Source of the DNA: Achromobacter xylosoxidans
Lineage (GTDB): Bacteria > Pseudomonadota > Gammaproteobacteria > Burkholderiales > Burkholderiaceae_B
Assembly: GCF_014490035.1 (NCBI RefSeq)
Contig: NZ_CP061008.1
Span: 5,270,001 to 5,334,000, forward strand
Length of the DNA: 64,000 bases
Direction: 5' to 3'
Under the pieces are notes generated by a model, which was given only the letters and a program-made list of their open reading frames with translations, had not been told where the DNA came from and made no database searches. Below, piece after piece: positions 54,678 to 63,334 of this stretch. Positions within the stretch are counted from its first letter, which is position 1, and each line of letters opens with the position of its first letter. A program made the translations under genes and the position numbers.

Positions 54678-55574
54678 CTAGGCATCTTGGCCCGCGGCCT
54701 CCAGCACCACGGCGCGGAACTCCTGCATCAGCGGCGACCAGGTGGCGCCGTGGCGCGTGACCAGTGCCATGCTGCGCCGCAAAGGACGGCCCAGCGCCAC
54801 CGGCAACTCCGCAATGTCCGGCGCCAGCGCGCTGTGCGGCATCAGCGCCAACAAGTCCGAGCCTGCCAGCAAGGCCAGCGCGCCGCCCGAGAAATGCTGG
54901 ACTTCCAGCGCCGCCGCGGGCTGCGCCAGGCCCGCCTCGGCATAGCGGGCCTGCAGCGCCTGACGCGCCACCGATCCCTGCATGGGCAGGATCCAGCGTT
55001 GGCCTTCCAGGTCGCGCAACGCCAGCTTGCGCCGCGACGCCAGCGGATGCTTGCGGCTGGCGGCCACGCACAGGCCGTCCTCGCGGATCGATTCCTGGTG
55101 CAGCGAACCCGGCACGTCGGCGTAGATCGGCGTCACCGCAAGGTCCAGCTTGCCGCCCGCCACCTGCTCGTTGAGATCGTCCGACTGGCCTTGCGTCAAC
55201 TGCACCCGCAGCGCGGGCCGGCGCGGCAGCAGGCGGCGCAACGCCGGCATCACCACGCTGTCCACGGTAGCGCCGGTGGCGCCAATGCGCAGCAGTCCGG
55301 CCTCGCCCAGGCGCAGCTCCATCGCGTTGCGCACGGCGTCACGGTATTCCGCCCACAGCCGCTGCGCATGCTCGCGAAACGCCAGGCCCGCCGAGGTCAG
55401 GCGCAAGCCGCGCCCGCCGCGGTCCAGCAGCGCCAGTCCCGTGTCGGCTTCCAGCCGCTGCAAAGACTTGGACAGCGCCGGCTGACTGACGCCGCAGGCG
55501 GCTGCGGCGCGGTCCAGGTTGCCGTGTTCCACCACGGCCAGGAAATACTCGATGTCACGCAAGGACAGATTCAT
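54678..55574 (-). CDS. LysR-family regulator
   Basis: A 298-residue LysR protein: winged helix at residues 1-60 (DRAAAACGVSQPALSKSLQRLE) and the substrate-binding-protein-like effector domain. An upstream TTG at 55580 is also in frame, but the ATG at 55574 is preferred. It is divergent from the sulfatase and TctC operon, its most likely target. A CATAA-N7-TTATG repeat covers its start codon. Confidence 0.9.
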   Translation of the reverse strand: MNLSLRDIEYFLAVVEHGNLDRAAAACGVSQPALSKSLQRLEADTGLALLDRGGRGLRLTSAGLAFREHAQRLWAEYRDAVRNAMELRLGEAGLLRIGATGATVDSVVMPALRRLLPRRPALRVQLTQGQSDDLNEQVAGGKLDLAVTPIYADVPGSLHQESIREDGLCVAASRKHPLASRRKLALRDLEGQRWILPMQGSVARQALQARYAEAGLAQPAAALEVQHFSGGALALLAGSDLLALMPHSALAPDIAELPVALGRPLRRSMALVTRHGATWSPLMQEFRAVVLEAAGQDA

Positions 55575-55588
55575 AATCAACAGTTATG
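55572..55588. promoter_or_regulatory. LysR binding-site candidate
   Basis: CATAA (55572-55576) and TTATG (55584-55588) form an inverted repeat with a 7-base spacer, including the T-N11-A pattern of LysR sites. It overlaps the LysR start codon in the 96-base divergent gap before the sulfatase gene. Confidence 0.55.
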
Positions 55589-55670
55589 CATAGACTCAGC
55601 TTCAGGAATATTAAGCCGGGCCCGCGCTCCTAGAATCCCTGGATAAACCCGCAGACAGGAGACGCAGCGC

Positions 55671-57002
55671 GTGGACAAGCAGCCCAATATCGTATTGATC
55701 GTGGCCGACAACCTGGGATGGGGCGAATTGGGCTGCTACGGCGGCGGCGCGCTGCGCGGCGCGCCCACCCCCAACATCGACCGGCTGGCCTCGGAAGGGC
55801 TGCTGCTGCAGAACTTCAACGTGGAAAGCGACTGCGTGCCTACGCGCTCGGCGCTCATGAGCGGCCGGCATCCCATCCGCACCGGTTGTTTGCAATCGGT
55901 GCCTCCCGGCCTGCCGCAAGGCCTGGCGCGCGATGAAATCACGCTGGCCCAGCAACTGTCGGGCCAGGGCTACGCCACCGCGCACTACGGCAAATGGCAC
56001 CTGGGCGACATCCCCGGCCGCTATCCGTCCGACCGCGGCTTCGACGAGTGGTACGGCATCCCGCGCACCACGGATGAAAGCCAGTTCACCTCGTCCATCG
56101 GCTTCGACCCCTCGGTCGCCGACATCCCGCACATCATGCAGGGCCAGGCCGGCTCGCCTTCGGAAAACGTCAAGGTCTACGACCTGGAGACGCGCCGCGG
56201 CATCGACGCCGAACTGGTCGACCGGTCCATCGGCTTCATGCGCAAGCATGCCGAGGCGAGCCGCCCCTTCTTCCTATACCTGCCGCTGGTGCACCTGCAC
56301 TTCCCCACCCTGCCGCACCCGGACTTCGCGGGCCGCACCGGCGCCGGCGACTTCGCCGACTCCATGGTGGAAATGGACCACCGCGTCGGCCAGATCGTGC
56401 AGGCGGTGGACGAGCTGAATCTGCGCGACGACACCGTGTTCATTTTCTGCAGCGACAACGGTCCGGAATTCCGCAAGCCCTACCGCGGCACCGCCGGCCC
56501 CTGGACCGGTACCTACCACACCGCCATGGAAGGCAGCCTGCGCGTGCCCTTCATGATCCGCTGGCCCGGCCGGGTCCAGCCCGGCCAGGTCTCCAACGAG
56601 ATCGTCCACGTCACCGACCTGTACACCACGCTGTCGCGCATCGGCGGCGCGTCCATTCCGAAAGACCGGCCCATCGACGGCATAGACCAGACCGACTTTT
56701 TCACCGGCGCCAGCCCCGCCTCGCCGCGCGAGGGCTTCCTGTTCTACATCAAGAACGACCTGCGCGCGGTCAAATGGCGCGACTGGAAGCTGCACTTCTA
56801 CTGGGAGCCCGAGGTCAACGAAGGCAAGGGCAAACTGGAGTCGCCGTACCTGTTCAACCTGAAGCAGGACCCCAAGGAAGAAAGCGACATCCTCATCTTC
56901 AACACCTGGGTGCTGGGTCCGATCCTGAAAATGGTGCAGTCCTTCAACCAGTCTTGCGCCGCGCATCCGAATACGCCGCCCGGCAAGCCGGACCCAAGCT
57001 GA
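55671..57002 (+). CDS. Type I sulfatase (arylsulfatase family)
   Basis: A 443-residue sulfatase. The formylglycine site is CVPTRSALMSGRH (Cys55-x-Pro-x-Arg59), the second block is HYGKWHLGD, and the distal metal site is CSDNGPE. The N-terminal metal motif reads VADNLGWGELGC, with Asn14 where most sulfatases have a second Asp. No signal peptide is present, so it acts in the cytoplasm on an imported sulfate ester. It is co-transcribed with the TctC gene 41 bases downstream. No formylglycine-generating enzyme is in the window. Confidence 0.9.
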   Translation: MDKQPNIVLIVADNLGWGELGCYGGGALRGAPTPNIDRLASEGLLLQNFNVESDCVPTRSALMSGRHPIRTGCLQSVPPGLPQGLARDEITLAQQLSGQGYATAHYGKWHLGDIPGRYPSDRGFDEWYGIPRTTDESQFTSSIGFDPSVADIPHIMQGQAGSPSENVKVYDLETRRGIDAELVDRSIGFMRKHAEASRPFFLYLPLVHLHFPTLPHPDFAGRTGAGDFADSMVEMDHRVGQIVQAVDELNLRDDTVFIFCSDNGPEFRKPYRGTAGPWTGTYHTAMEGSLRVPFMIRWPGRVQPGQVSNEIVHVTDLYTTLSRIGGASIPKDRPIDGIDQTDFFTGASPASPREGFLFYIKNDLRAVKWRDWKLHFYWEPEVNEGKGKLESPYLFNLKQDPKEESDILIFNTWVLGPILKMVQSFNQSCAAHPNTPPGKPDPS

Positions 57003-57043
57003 GACGCGCGGCGGTCCGGGCAAAAAAACACAAAGGGGAAAAC

Positions 57044-58009
57044 ATGAAATTCGCTATCCGCTGCTGCGCGCTGCTGCTGGGCGCCGCGCTAACCGCCACC
57101 GCCAGCGCGGCAGACACCAAGCTGGAATGGCCTGGCAAGCAGATCACCTGGGTGATCGGCTTCGTGCCGGGCGGCACCGCCGACGTGCTGACCCGCATCG
57201 CCGCCCAGGAACTGGCGCGGCGCAGCGGCCTGAACGTCATCGTGGAAAACCGCCCCGGCGCGGCGGGCGCCATCGCCCTGCAGCTGGTGGCACGCAGCAA
57301 GGCCAGCGACGGTTACTTGCTGACCGTGCCCGGCCCGCTGATCTACCCCACGCCCCAGCCCGAGATCGGCCGCGAGCTGGCGCCCGTCATCCTGATGGCT
57401 CAGGGTCCCATGGTCATCGTCGGCCCCGCCAAGGACGCTCGGGCATCCTTGCAGGACGTGCTGGCGGACGCCCGCCAGCGGCCCGAGGCCTGGAGCTACG
57501 GCAGCTCAGGCAACGGCACCTCGCAGAACCTGGCGGGCGAACTGCTCAACCAGTACGCCGGCACCCGTATCGTGCACGTGCCCTACAAGGGCGGCGGCCA
57601 GGCGGTGGCCGACGTGGCCGGTGGCCAGATCCCCCTGGCGATCCTGGGCTCGGCCCCGGTCATGCCGCAGATCAAGGCCGGCACGCTGAAAGCCTACGCC
57701 GTCACCACGCCCTACCGCCTGGACAGCCTGCCCGGCGTGCCCACGGTGGAAGAGTCCGGCTTCAAAGGCTATGCCGCCACCCAATGGTTCTCGGTCGCGG
57801 CCAGCAAGGACATCCCGGCCGCGCAGCTCGATCAGGTCAACGCCGCGCTGCGCGCCGCCGTGGCCACGCCGGAGTTCAAGGCCGCCCTGGACAACGCCGG
57901 CATGATCGCCGGCGGCGGCTCGCGGGATGAATTGCAGTCGTTCATCCAGGCGGATAGCGCCAAGTGGCAGAAGCTGATCGACAGCGGGGCGGTGAAGCTG
58001 GCGAATTGA
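57044..58009 (+). CDS. Bug/TctC-type periplasmic solute receptor (orphan)
   Basis: A 321-residue receptor with a Sec signal (KFAIRCCALLLGAALTATASA) and the WPGKQITWVIGFVPGGTAD mature start; the usual Tyr-Pro is Trp-Pro. AAAGGGGAAA (57032-57041) is the ribosome-binding site. It is third of the orphan Bug receptors in the window. Sharing a transcript with a sulfatase suggests that the ligand is a sulfated or carboxylated organic anion. Confidence 0.9.
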   Translation: MKFAIRCCALLLGAALTATASAADTKLEWPGKQITWVIGFVPGGTADVLTRIAAQELARRSGLNVIVENRPGAAGAIALQLVARSKASDGYLLTVPGPLIYPTPQPEIGRELAPVILMAQGPMVIVGPAKDARASLQDVLADARQRPEAWSYGSSGNGTSQNLAGELLNQYAGTRIVHVPYKGGGQAVADVAGGQIPLAILGSAPVMPQIKAGTLKAYAVTTPYRLDSLPGVPTVEESGFKGYAATQWFSVAASKDIPAAQLDQVNAALRAAVATPEFKAALDNAGMIAGGGSRDELQSFIQADSAKWQKLIDSGAVKLAN

Positions 58010-58045
58010 GTACAGCAATAAATCGGAGTTCGTCCTGAAGTAACG

Positions 58046-58092
58046 TCAAGATCTTGATCGGCCCTCCTCAAAAATCTTAGAAGGTGGAGGGC
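58046..58092. terminator. Hairpins after the sulfatase operon
   Basis: TCAAGATCTTGA (58046-58057) is a perfect 12-base palindrome. GCCCTCC (58061-58067) pairs with GGAGGGC (58086-58092) across an 18-base AT-rich loop. They separate the sulfatase operon from the toxin-antitoxin promoter. No T run, so termination is only likely. Confidence 0.4.
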
Positions 58093-58128
58093 GCCTGATC
58101 ATTTCTTCTTGCAAAGCAATGGGAAGGC

Positions 58129-58157
58129 TTGAAAAGCTATATAGCTTAAGCTATAAC
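58129..58157 (+). promoter_or_regulatory. Toxin-antitoxin promoter with overlapping palindromic operator
   Basis: TTGAAA (58129-58134) and TATAAC (58152-58157) are spaced 17 bases apart, a good sigma-70 promoter. Between and over them lie AAGCTATATAGCTT (58134-58147) and TATAGCTTAAGCTATA (58140-58155), both perfect palindromes made of alternating AAGCTAT and ATAGCTT. This is a typical autoregulatory operator for a toxin-antitoxin pair. Confidence 0.8.
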
Positions 58158-58173
58158 CGTATGCGAACGCCGA

Positions 58174-58428
58174 ATGTTCTCGATCAACTGGACCAAAACA
58201 GCGGTCAAGCAGTTAAGGAAAATCTCTCCCGTCGATCGAAGTCGAATCGTTGAGGAGGTCGCTGAACTGGAGCTGTTTCCCGCGTCGCGCAATGTCAAAG
58301 CACTGACCAATCACCAGTTTGGGTTTCGTCTACGTATAGGCCAGTATCGGGTGCTATTCGACGTTGCCGCGGTCGTCCGTATCATCGAGATCCAGGAAGT
58401 GAAACGGCGCGACGACCATACCTATTGA
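58174..58428 (+). CDS. RelE/ParE-family toxin
   Basis: An 84-residue protein with the RelE fold: WTKTAVKQLRKI at the N-terminus, the LRIGQYRVLFDV core with a catalytic-type Arg, and a C-terminal IIEIQEVKRRDDHTY strand. RelE-type members cut mRNA on the ribosome. It precedes its antitoxin by 20 bases, and codon usage is less GC-biased than in its neighbours. Toxin activity is inferred. Confidence 0.85.
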   Translation: MFSINWTKTAVKQLRKISPVDRSRIVEEVAELELFPASRNVKALTNHQFGFRLRIGQYRVLFDVAAVVRIIEIQEVKRRDDHTY

Positions 58429-58448
58429 GCTGAGCACAAAAACGCCCC

Positions 58449-58808
58449 ATGCGCCTGCATCCCACCATACTTGAATCGGACGGCAAGCCCGCATTCGTTG
58501 TCTTGCCCTATTCGGAGTATCTCGCCTTGACGGGTGCACCGGCAGCCATTGCCCGCCGGCCGCCGCGCATTCCCGCAGACGGTACGATTCCACATGAGGT
58601 CGTCACGCTCATGACCAGCAACGGCTGGAGCATCGTGCGCGCCTGGCGCGAATATCTGGGGATAACCCAAGTCGACATGGCGGCGCGCCTGGGCATACGT
58701 CAGCCCAGCTATGCGGCAATGGAATCCGCGAATGCGAACCCCAGGCGCAGCACCCGTGAGCGCCTCGCGACCGCCTTGGGGGTGCATTTCGACCAGATCG
58801 ACGTGTAA
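58449..58808 (+). CDS. Xre-family antitoxin
   Basis: A 119-residue protein. The N-terminal part (FVVLPYSEYLAL) resembles a Phd-type antitoxin strand, and the C-terminal half is an Xre helix-turn-helix (YLGITQVDMAARLGIRQPSYAAMES). It presumably neutralises the RelE-like toxin upstream and binds the palindromes at 58134-58155. The toxin-first order is that of HigBA-type modules. Confidence 0.83.
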   Translation: MRLHPTILESDGKPAFVVLPYSEYLALTGAPAAIARRPPRIPADGTIPHEVVTLMTSNGWSIVRAWREYLGITQVDMAARLGIRQPSYAAMESANANPRRSTRERLATALGVHFDQIDV

Positions 58809-58835
58809 ACGCAAGGCGGCCTAGCAGCCCTGCCC

Positions 58836-59576
58836 TCAACTCATATACACGCCGCCATTGATCGCATAGTTAGCCCCCGTCACGAACGCCGCCTCATCCG
58901 ACGCCAGCCAGGCGCACAGCCCCGCCAGATCCTTGGCAGTACCCAGCCGGCCCACCGGCACGCTTTCGACGATACGGTCCAGCAGGGCCGGCGGAAAGGC
59001 CTTCACGGTGTCGTCGGCGATGAAGCCCGGCGACGCCAGGTTGACGGTCACGCCGCGCGCCGCGACTTCCTGCGCCAGCGAACGGGTGAAGCCGATCACG
59101 GCGCCCTTGGCGGTGGCGTAGTTGATCTGTCCGATCTGGCCTTTCTCCGCGGCCACGGAGCCGATGTTGATGATGCGGCCCCAGCCGCGGTCGGCCATGC
59201 TGTCGACGACCTGCTTGGTGGTGTTGAACAGCGTGTCCAGATTGCTGCGCAGCACCGCCGACCAGTCCGCCTGGCTCATCTGGCGAAAGCGCATGTCCAG
59301 CATGGCGCCGGCATTGTTCACCAGCACGTCGATCTCGCCGACCTCGCGCCGCACCTTGGCGAAGGCCGCCTCGGTCGAGGCCCAATCGGTGGCGTCGCCC
59401 TCGGAGGCGACGAAATCGTAGCCCAGGGATTTCTGTTCCTTCAGCCAGTGGTCCTTGCGCGAGGAGCGCGGCCCGCAGCCTGCCACCACGCGATGTCCCG
59501 CGTTGTGCAGCGCCTGGCAGATCGCGGTGCCGGTGTGGCCCATACCGCTGGTGACGTAAGCAATGCGCAAAGCCAT
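58836..59576 (-). CDS. PhaB-like acetoacetyl-CoA reductase
   Basis: A 246-residue SDR close to PhaB/PhbB: ALRIAYVTSGMGHTGTAICQAL at the start, VVAGCGPRSSRKDHWL, GDATDWASTEAAFAKV, then catalytic Ser with Tyr-x3-Lys (GQIGQINYATAKGA) and the GRLGTAKDLAGLCAWLASDEA block. PhaB normally makes (R)-3-hydroxybutyryl-CoA for polyhydroxybutyrate, NADPH-dependent. The cofactor motif is TSGMGHTG instead of TGGxGxxG. It is not near phaC or phaA here, but 38 bases downstream of a citrate transporter, so it may have another substrate. Confidence 0.82.
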   Translation of the reverse strand: MALRIAYVTSGMGHTGTAICQALHNAGHRVVAGCGPRSSRKDHWLKEQKSLGYDFVASEGDATDWASTEAAFAKVRREVGEIDVLVNNAGAMLDMRFRQMSQADWSAVLRSNLDTLFNTTKQVVDSMADRGWGRIINIGSVAAEKGQIGQINYATAKGAVIGFTRSLAQEVAARGVTVNLASPGFIADDTVKAFPPALLDRIVESVPVGRLGTAKDLAGLCAWLASDEAAFVTGANYAINGGVYMS

Positions 59577-59614
59577 GTACTTCCCCTTTTGAAAAGACGG
59601 TATCGCGCCGCCGC

Positions 59615-60955
59615 TCAGCCCATCTGGCCGACCAGCGGGAACAGGCCGAACGCCAGCGCCGCGGCCAGCATCACCAGGCAGACCATCGTGGCCCACTTGA
59701 GCGAATAGCGCTGGTGGTCGCCGAAGTCCACGCCGGCCAGGCCGACCAGCAGGTAGGTCGACGGCACCAGCGGGCTCAGCAGGTGCACGGGCTGGCCGAT
59801 CAACGAGGCGCGCGCCATCTCGACCGGCGAAATGCCGTAACCCTGGGCCGCTTCGCTCAGGATCGGCAGCACGCCGAAGTAGAAGGCGTCGTTGGACATG
59901 AAGAAGGTAAAGGGCAGGCTCACCAGCGCGGTAATGCCCGCCAGGTACGGACCCATGGCGTCCGGGATCACCGCCAGCAGGCTGCGCGACATGGCCTCGA
60001 CCATGCCCGTGCCAGACAGGATGCCGGTGAAGATCCCGGCCGCGAAAATCAGCGACACCACCGACAGCACATTGCCCGCGTGCTGCGCAACGCGGCGGCG
60101 CTGTTCGGCCAGGTCCGGATAGTTGATGACCAGCGCAATGGCGAAGGCGATCATGAACAGCACCGGCAGCGGCAGCACGCCCATCACCAGGCTCACCATC
60201 AGCGCCAGCGTCAATCCGGCGTTCACCCACAGCAGCTTGGGGCGGCGCAGGTCTTGGTCGACCTCGATTTCGGGCAGGTTCTTGGGGCCGTCCTCGTCAT
60301 AGCCGGCGTGCAGCGAAGCGCCGTCCGGCAGCGACAGCACGCCCAGGCGGCGGCGTTCGCGCAGGCCCAGGCAGAACGCCAGGATCAGGATGGCGACGAT
60401 GGCCACGCCCATCACCGGCACCAGCGGCACGAAGATGTCGCCCGCGTCCACGTGCAAGGCGCTTGCGGCGCGCGCCGTCGGGCCGCCCCAGGGCGTGAGG
60501 TTCATGACGCCGCTGGCCAGCATCGCCAGACAGGTCATGGACAGCGCGTTCATCTTCAGGCGGCGATACAGCGGCAGCATCGACGCCACCACGATCATGT
60601 AGGTGGTCGAACCGTCGCCGTCCAGCGAGATCACCAGCGCCAGCACGGTCGTGCCCACCACGATCTTCAGCGGATCGCCCTTCACCGCGCGCAGGATGCG
60701 GCCGACGATGGGGTCGAACAGGCCGGCGTCGATCATGACCCCGAAGTAGAGAATGGCGAACATCAGCATCACGCCGGTGGGCGCAATCTTGCGGATGCCG
60801 TCCAGCATCATCTTGTCGATGCCGGAGCCGAACCCGCCCAGCAGGGCGAAAATAATGGGGACAAGGATCAGCGCCACCAACGGCGACAGGCGCTTGGTCA
60901 TGATCAGCGTCATGAACGTGATCACCATGCCGAAGCCAAGCAGGGTCAGAAGCAT
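59615..60955 (-). CDS. CitMHS-family citrate transporter
   Basis: A 446-residue membrane protein with about eleven or twelve helices and the CitMHS segments LDGDGSTTYMIVVASMLPLY and GVMNLTPWGGPTARAAS. Relatives import citrate as a complex with magnesium or calcium. It is divergent from a TctDE-like two-component system that in other bacteria controls tricarboxylate uptake, so co-regulation is likely. Confidence 0.9.
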   Translation of the reverse strand: MLLTLLGFGMVITFMTLIMTKRLSPLVALILVPIIFALLGGFGSGIDKMMLDGIRKIAPTGVMLMFAILYFGVMIDAGLFDPIVGRILRAVKGDPLKIVVGTTVLALVISLDGDGSTTYMIVVASMLPLYRRLKMNALSMTCLAMLASGVMNLTPWGGPTARAASALHVDAGDIFVPLVPVMGVAIVAILILAFCLGLRERRRLGVLSLPDGASLHAGYDEDGPKNLPEIEVDQDLRRPKLLWVNAGLTLALMVSLVMGVLPLPVLFMIAFAIALVINYPDLAEQRRRVAQHAGNVLSVVSLIFAAGIFTGILSGTGMVEAMSRSLLAVIPDAMGPYLAGITALVSLPFTFFMSNDAFYFGVLPILSEAAQGYGISPVEMARASLIGQPVHLLSPLVPSTYLLVGLAGVDFGDHQRYSLKWATMVCLVMLAAALAFGLFPLVGQMG

Positions 60956-61065
60956 GAGGGTTATCTCCGGCTAGTCGTTGTTATGTGCAAGCGCGCCTCC
61001 GGCTGGGGAAGCGCGACCGCAAGACTAGAAATAAAAGCTGTCGGCAACCTGTCGTTTTTTTGAAC

Positions 61066-61180
61066 GCGAGTGCGGTGTGGGGTCCATCCCTTCCGCCGCC
61101 GGGCCGCCCCAAGGCGGAAGGCGCCCCCTCGGGGGGCAGCAAGCGAGCGCAGCGAGTGCGGCGTGGGGGTCCACATCCCC
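61066..61180. repeat. Intergenic direct repeats with hairpins
   Basis: Two near-identical copies of GCGAGTGCGG[T/C]GTGGGG(G)TCCA lie at 61066-61090 and 61152-61180. Between them are a stem TTCCGCC/GGCGGAA (61091-61097 with 61113-61119) and a stem GCCCCC/GGGGGC (61123-61137). This looks like a dispersed intergenic element of Burkholderiales genomes; I see no second copy in the window. It ends 20 bases before the response regulator. Confidence 0.55.
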
Positions 61181-61200
61181 CTCATGCGACAATCGCCCCT

Positions 61201-61908
61201 ATGCGCATATTGGTGATCGAAGACGACGCGGACCTGGCCGACGCACTCGTGCGCCGGCTGCGCCGTCTCGGCCATGCGGTCGACTGCCAGAACGACGGCC
61301 TCAGCGCTGACGGCGTGCTGCAATACGAAACCTTCGACCTCGTCATCCTGGACATCGGCCTGCCCCGCATGTCGGGCTTCGACATCCTGCACCGCCTGCG
61401 CGACCGCGGCAGCAAGACGCCCGTGCTGGCGCTGACCGCCCGCATCGACATCGAAGACCGCGTCCACGCCCTGGATACCGGCGCCGACGACTACCTGGCC
61501 AAGCCCTTCGATTTCCGCGAACTGGAAGCCCGTTGCCGCGCCCTGCTGCGCCGTCCCAGCGCCCAGGCCGCCGGCGTGCTGCGCTTTGGCGAACTCGTCA
61601 TCGACAGCGCCGCGCGCCAGGTCACGCTGGCCGGCCAGCGCATCGAACTGCCCAAGCGTGAATACAGCCTGCTGGAAATCCTGCTGGCCGGCATGAACCG
61701 CGCCGTCAGCAAGACCGAAATCGCCAACAAGCTGTTCGCGTTCGACGACGACGCCGCGCCCAACGCCATCGAGGTCTATATCGCCCGGCTGCGCCGCAAG
61801 CTCGAAGGTTCGCCGCTGCGCATCGAAACGCAGCGCGGCACCGGCTACCTCCTGACCGCCACCGATGACCACGACAGCTCCGCCGCGTCCGGCCCCGGCC
61901 GGGAGTGA
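61201..61908 (+). CDS. OmpR-family response regulator, TctD-like
   Basis: A 235-residue regulator: receiver domain with phosphorylation site Asp51 (VILDIGLPRMSGF) and LAKPFD (Lys), then a winged-helix OmpR domain ending EVYIARLRRKLEG and GTGYLL. TctD-type regulators activate tricarboxylate uptake genes. Its 3' end overlaps the kinase gene by 44 bases. The divergent CitMHS gene is a probable target. Confidence 0.9.
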   Translation: MRILVIEDDADLADALVRRLRRLGHAVDCQNDGLSADGVLQYETFDLVILDIGLPRMSGFDILHRLRDRGSKTPVLALTARIDIEDRVHALDTGADDYLAKPFDFRELEARCRALLRRPSAQAAGVLRFGELVIDSAARQVTLAGQRIELPKREYSLLEILLAGMNRAVSKTEIANKLFAFDDDAAPNAIEVYIARLRRKLEGSPLRIETQRGTGYLLTATDDHDSSAASGPGRE

Positions 61909-63334
61909 ATCCGCCAGGCCCGCCGCCGCGCAGGGCCGCATCTCGATCAAGCGCCGCCTGCTGGCCATGCTGCTGGCGCTGTTCGTCGCCGCCCTGGCCA
62001 CGCTCTACCTGCTGGTGCGCGGCTACGCCAATCAGACTGCCGACACCACCTACGACCAGTTGCTGCGTGCCTCGGTGCTGTCCATCGCCGACAGCCTGCA
62101 GCTGGTGCAGGGCGAGTGGCGCATGGATATGCCCTACGCCTCGCTGGCGCTGCTGGAACAGGCGCCGCGCGACCGCGTGTTCTATCGCGTCGGCGACGCC
62201 GGCGGCGCGCTGATTTCCGGCTACGCGGATCTGCCCGCGCCGCCCGGACGCGGCAACGACGGCTCTGCTTATTCGCCCCGGCTGTACGACGCCAGCTACC
62301 AGGGCGAACCGGTGCGCATCGCCTGGATGGAACGCAAGATCGCCGGTCCCCGCAATGCCGAGACCGCCCTCATCCAGGTCGCGCAGACCCGCGAAGCGCG
62401 CAACGCGCTGGCGGCGGGCATCTTGTGGCAAGGCACGCTGGCGCTGATCGGCTTTACCGCCGCGGCGCTTGCGCTGGCCTACTGGGGCCTGCTGCGGTCG
62501 CTGTCGCCCATCCGCCGCATCGAACGCGAACTGGCTGTCCGCAACGCGTCGGACCTGCATCCCATCGCCGCTCCCGTGCCCGAGGAACTCGACACGCTGG
62601 TGCACTCGCTTGACGGCTTCATGGCGCGCCTGTCGGAAAACCTCGACACCCTGCGCCTCTTCATCGCCGAGGCCGCCCATCAGCTGCGCACGCCGCTGGC
62701 CGCGCTGCACGCGCAGATGGAAGTGGCGTTGGACGAGGAGGACCCCGCCGAACAACGTCGCAGCCTGCTGGCCGTGCTGCGCAACGCCGAGAAACTCTCG
62801 CGCCTGGTGAACCAGCTGCTGAGCGACGCCAGCGTCATCCACCGCAGCAACGTGCGCCAGTTCCAGCCGGTGGACCTGGCCGAGCTGCTGCGCCAGGCGG
62901 TGTATGACACGGTCCCGCAAGCCGATCCCCAACCCGATGTGCGCCTGCATCTGCCCGTTACGGCGCCCGGCAGTCCCCCCACCGTGCTGGGCGACAGCCT
63001 GATGCTGCGCGAAGCCTTCAAGAACCTCATCGACAACGCCCTGCGCCACGGCGCCACGGAAGAGGGCCACATCGACGTGCGGCTGGAGCCGCAGGACGCA
63101 GGCTGGCGCATATCCGTATCCGACCAGGGTCCAGGCATTCCCCCGGCGCTGGCCAACGCCGCCTTCGAGCGCTTCGTGCGCGGCCCCAACCCGCGCGCGC
63201 CCGGCGCCGGGCTGGGCCTGTCCATCATCAAGCGCGTGGTCGACATCCATCAGGGCCGGCTGGCCCTGAGCAACCGCGTGGGCGGCGGCCTGGACGCCGT
63301 GGTCACGCTGCCGCCCCGACCCCATGAAGCTTGA
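61865..63334 (+). CDS. Sensor histidine kinase, TctE-like
   Basis: A 489-residue kinase with a transmembrane helix at about residues 30-52, a periplasmic TctE-N domain, a second helix (187-210), a HAMP-like linker, a dimerisation helix with phospho-accepting His272 (AEAAHQLRTPLAAL), and an ATPase domain with DNALRHGA and SDQGPGIP and GAGLGLSII. The 44-base overlap with the regulator gene is unusually long. It overlaps the following gene by 11 bases. Confidence 0.9.
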   Translation: MTTTAPPRPAPAGSESARPAAAQGRISIKRRLLAMLLALFVAALATLYLLVRGYANQTADTTYDQLLRASVLSIADSLQLVQGEWRMDMPYASLALLEQAPRDRVFYRVGDAGGALISGYADLPAPPGRGNDGSAYSPRLYDASYQGEPVRIAWMERKIAGPRNAETALIQVAQTREARNALAAGILWQGTLALIGFTAAALALAYWGLLRSLSPIRRIERELAVRNASDLHPIAAPVPEELDTLVHSLDGFMARLSENLDTLRLFIAEAAHQLRTPLAALHAQMEVALDEEDPAEQRRSLLAVLRNAEKLSRLVNQLLSDASVIHRSNVRQFQPVDLAELLRQAVYDTVPQADPQPDVRLHLPVTAPGSPPTVLGDSLMLREAFKNLIDNALRHGATEEGHIDVRLEPQDAGWRISVSDQGPGIPPALANAAFERFVRGPNPRAPGAGLGLSIIKRVVDIHQGRLALSNRVGGGLDAVVTLPPRPHEA

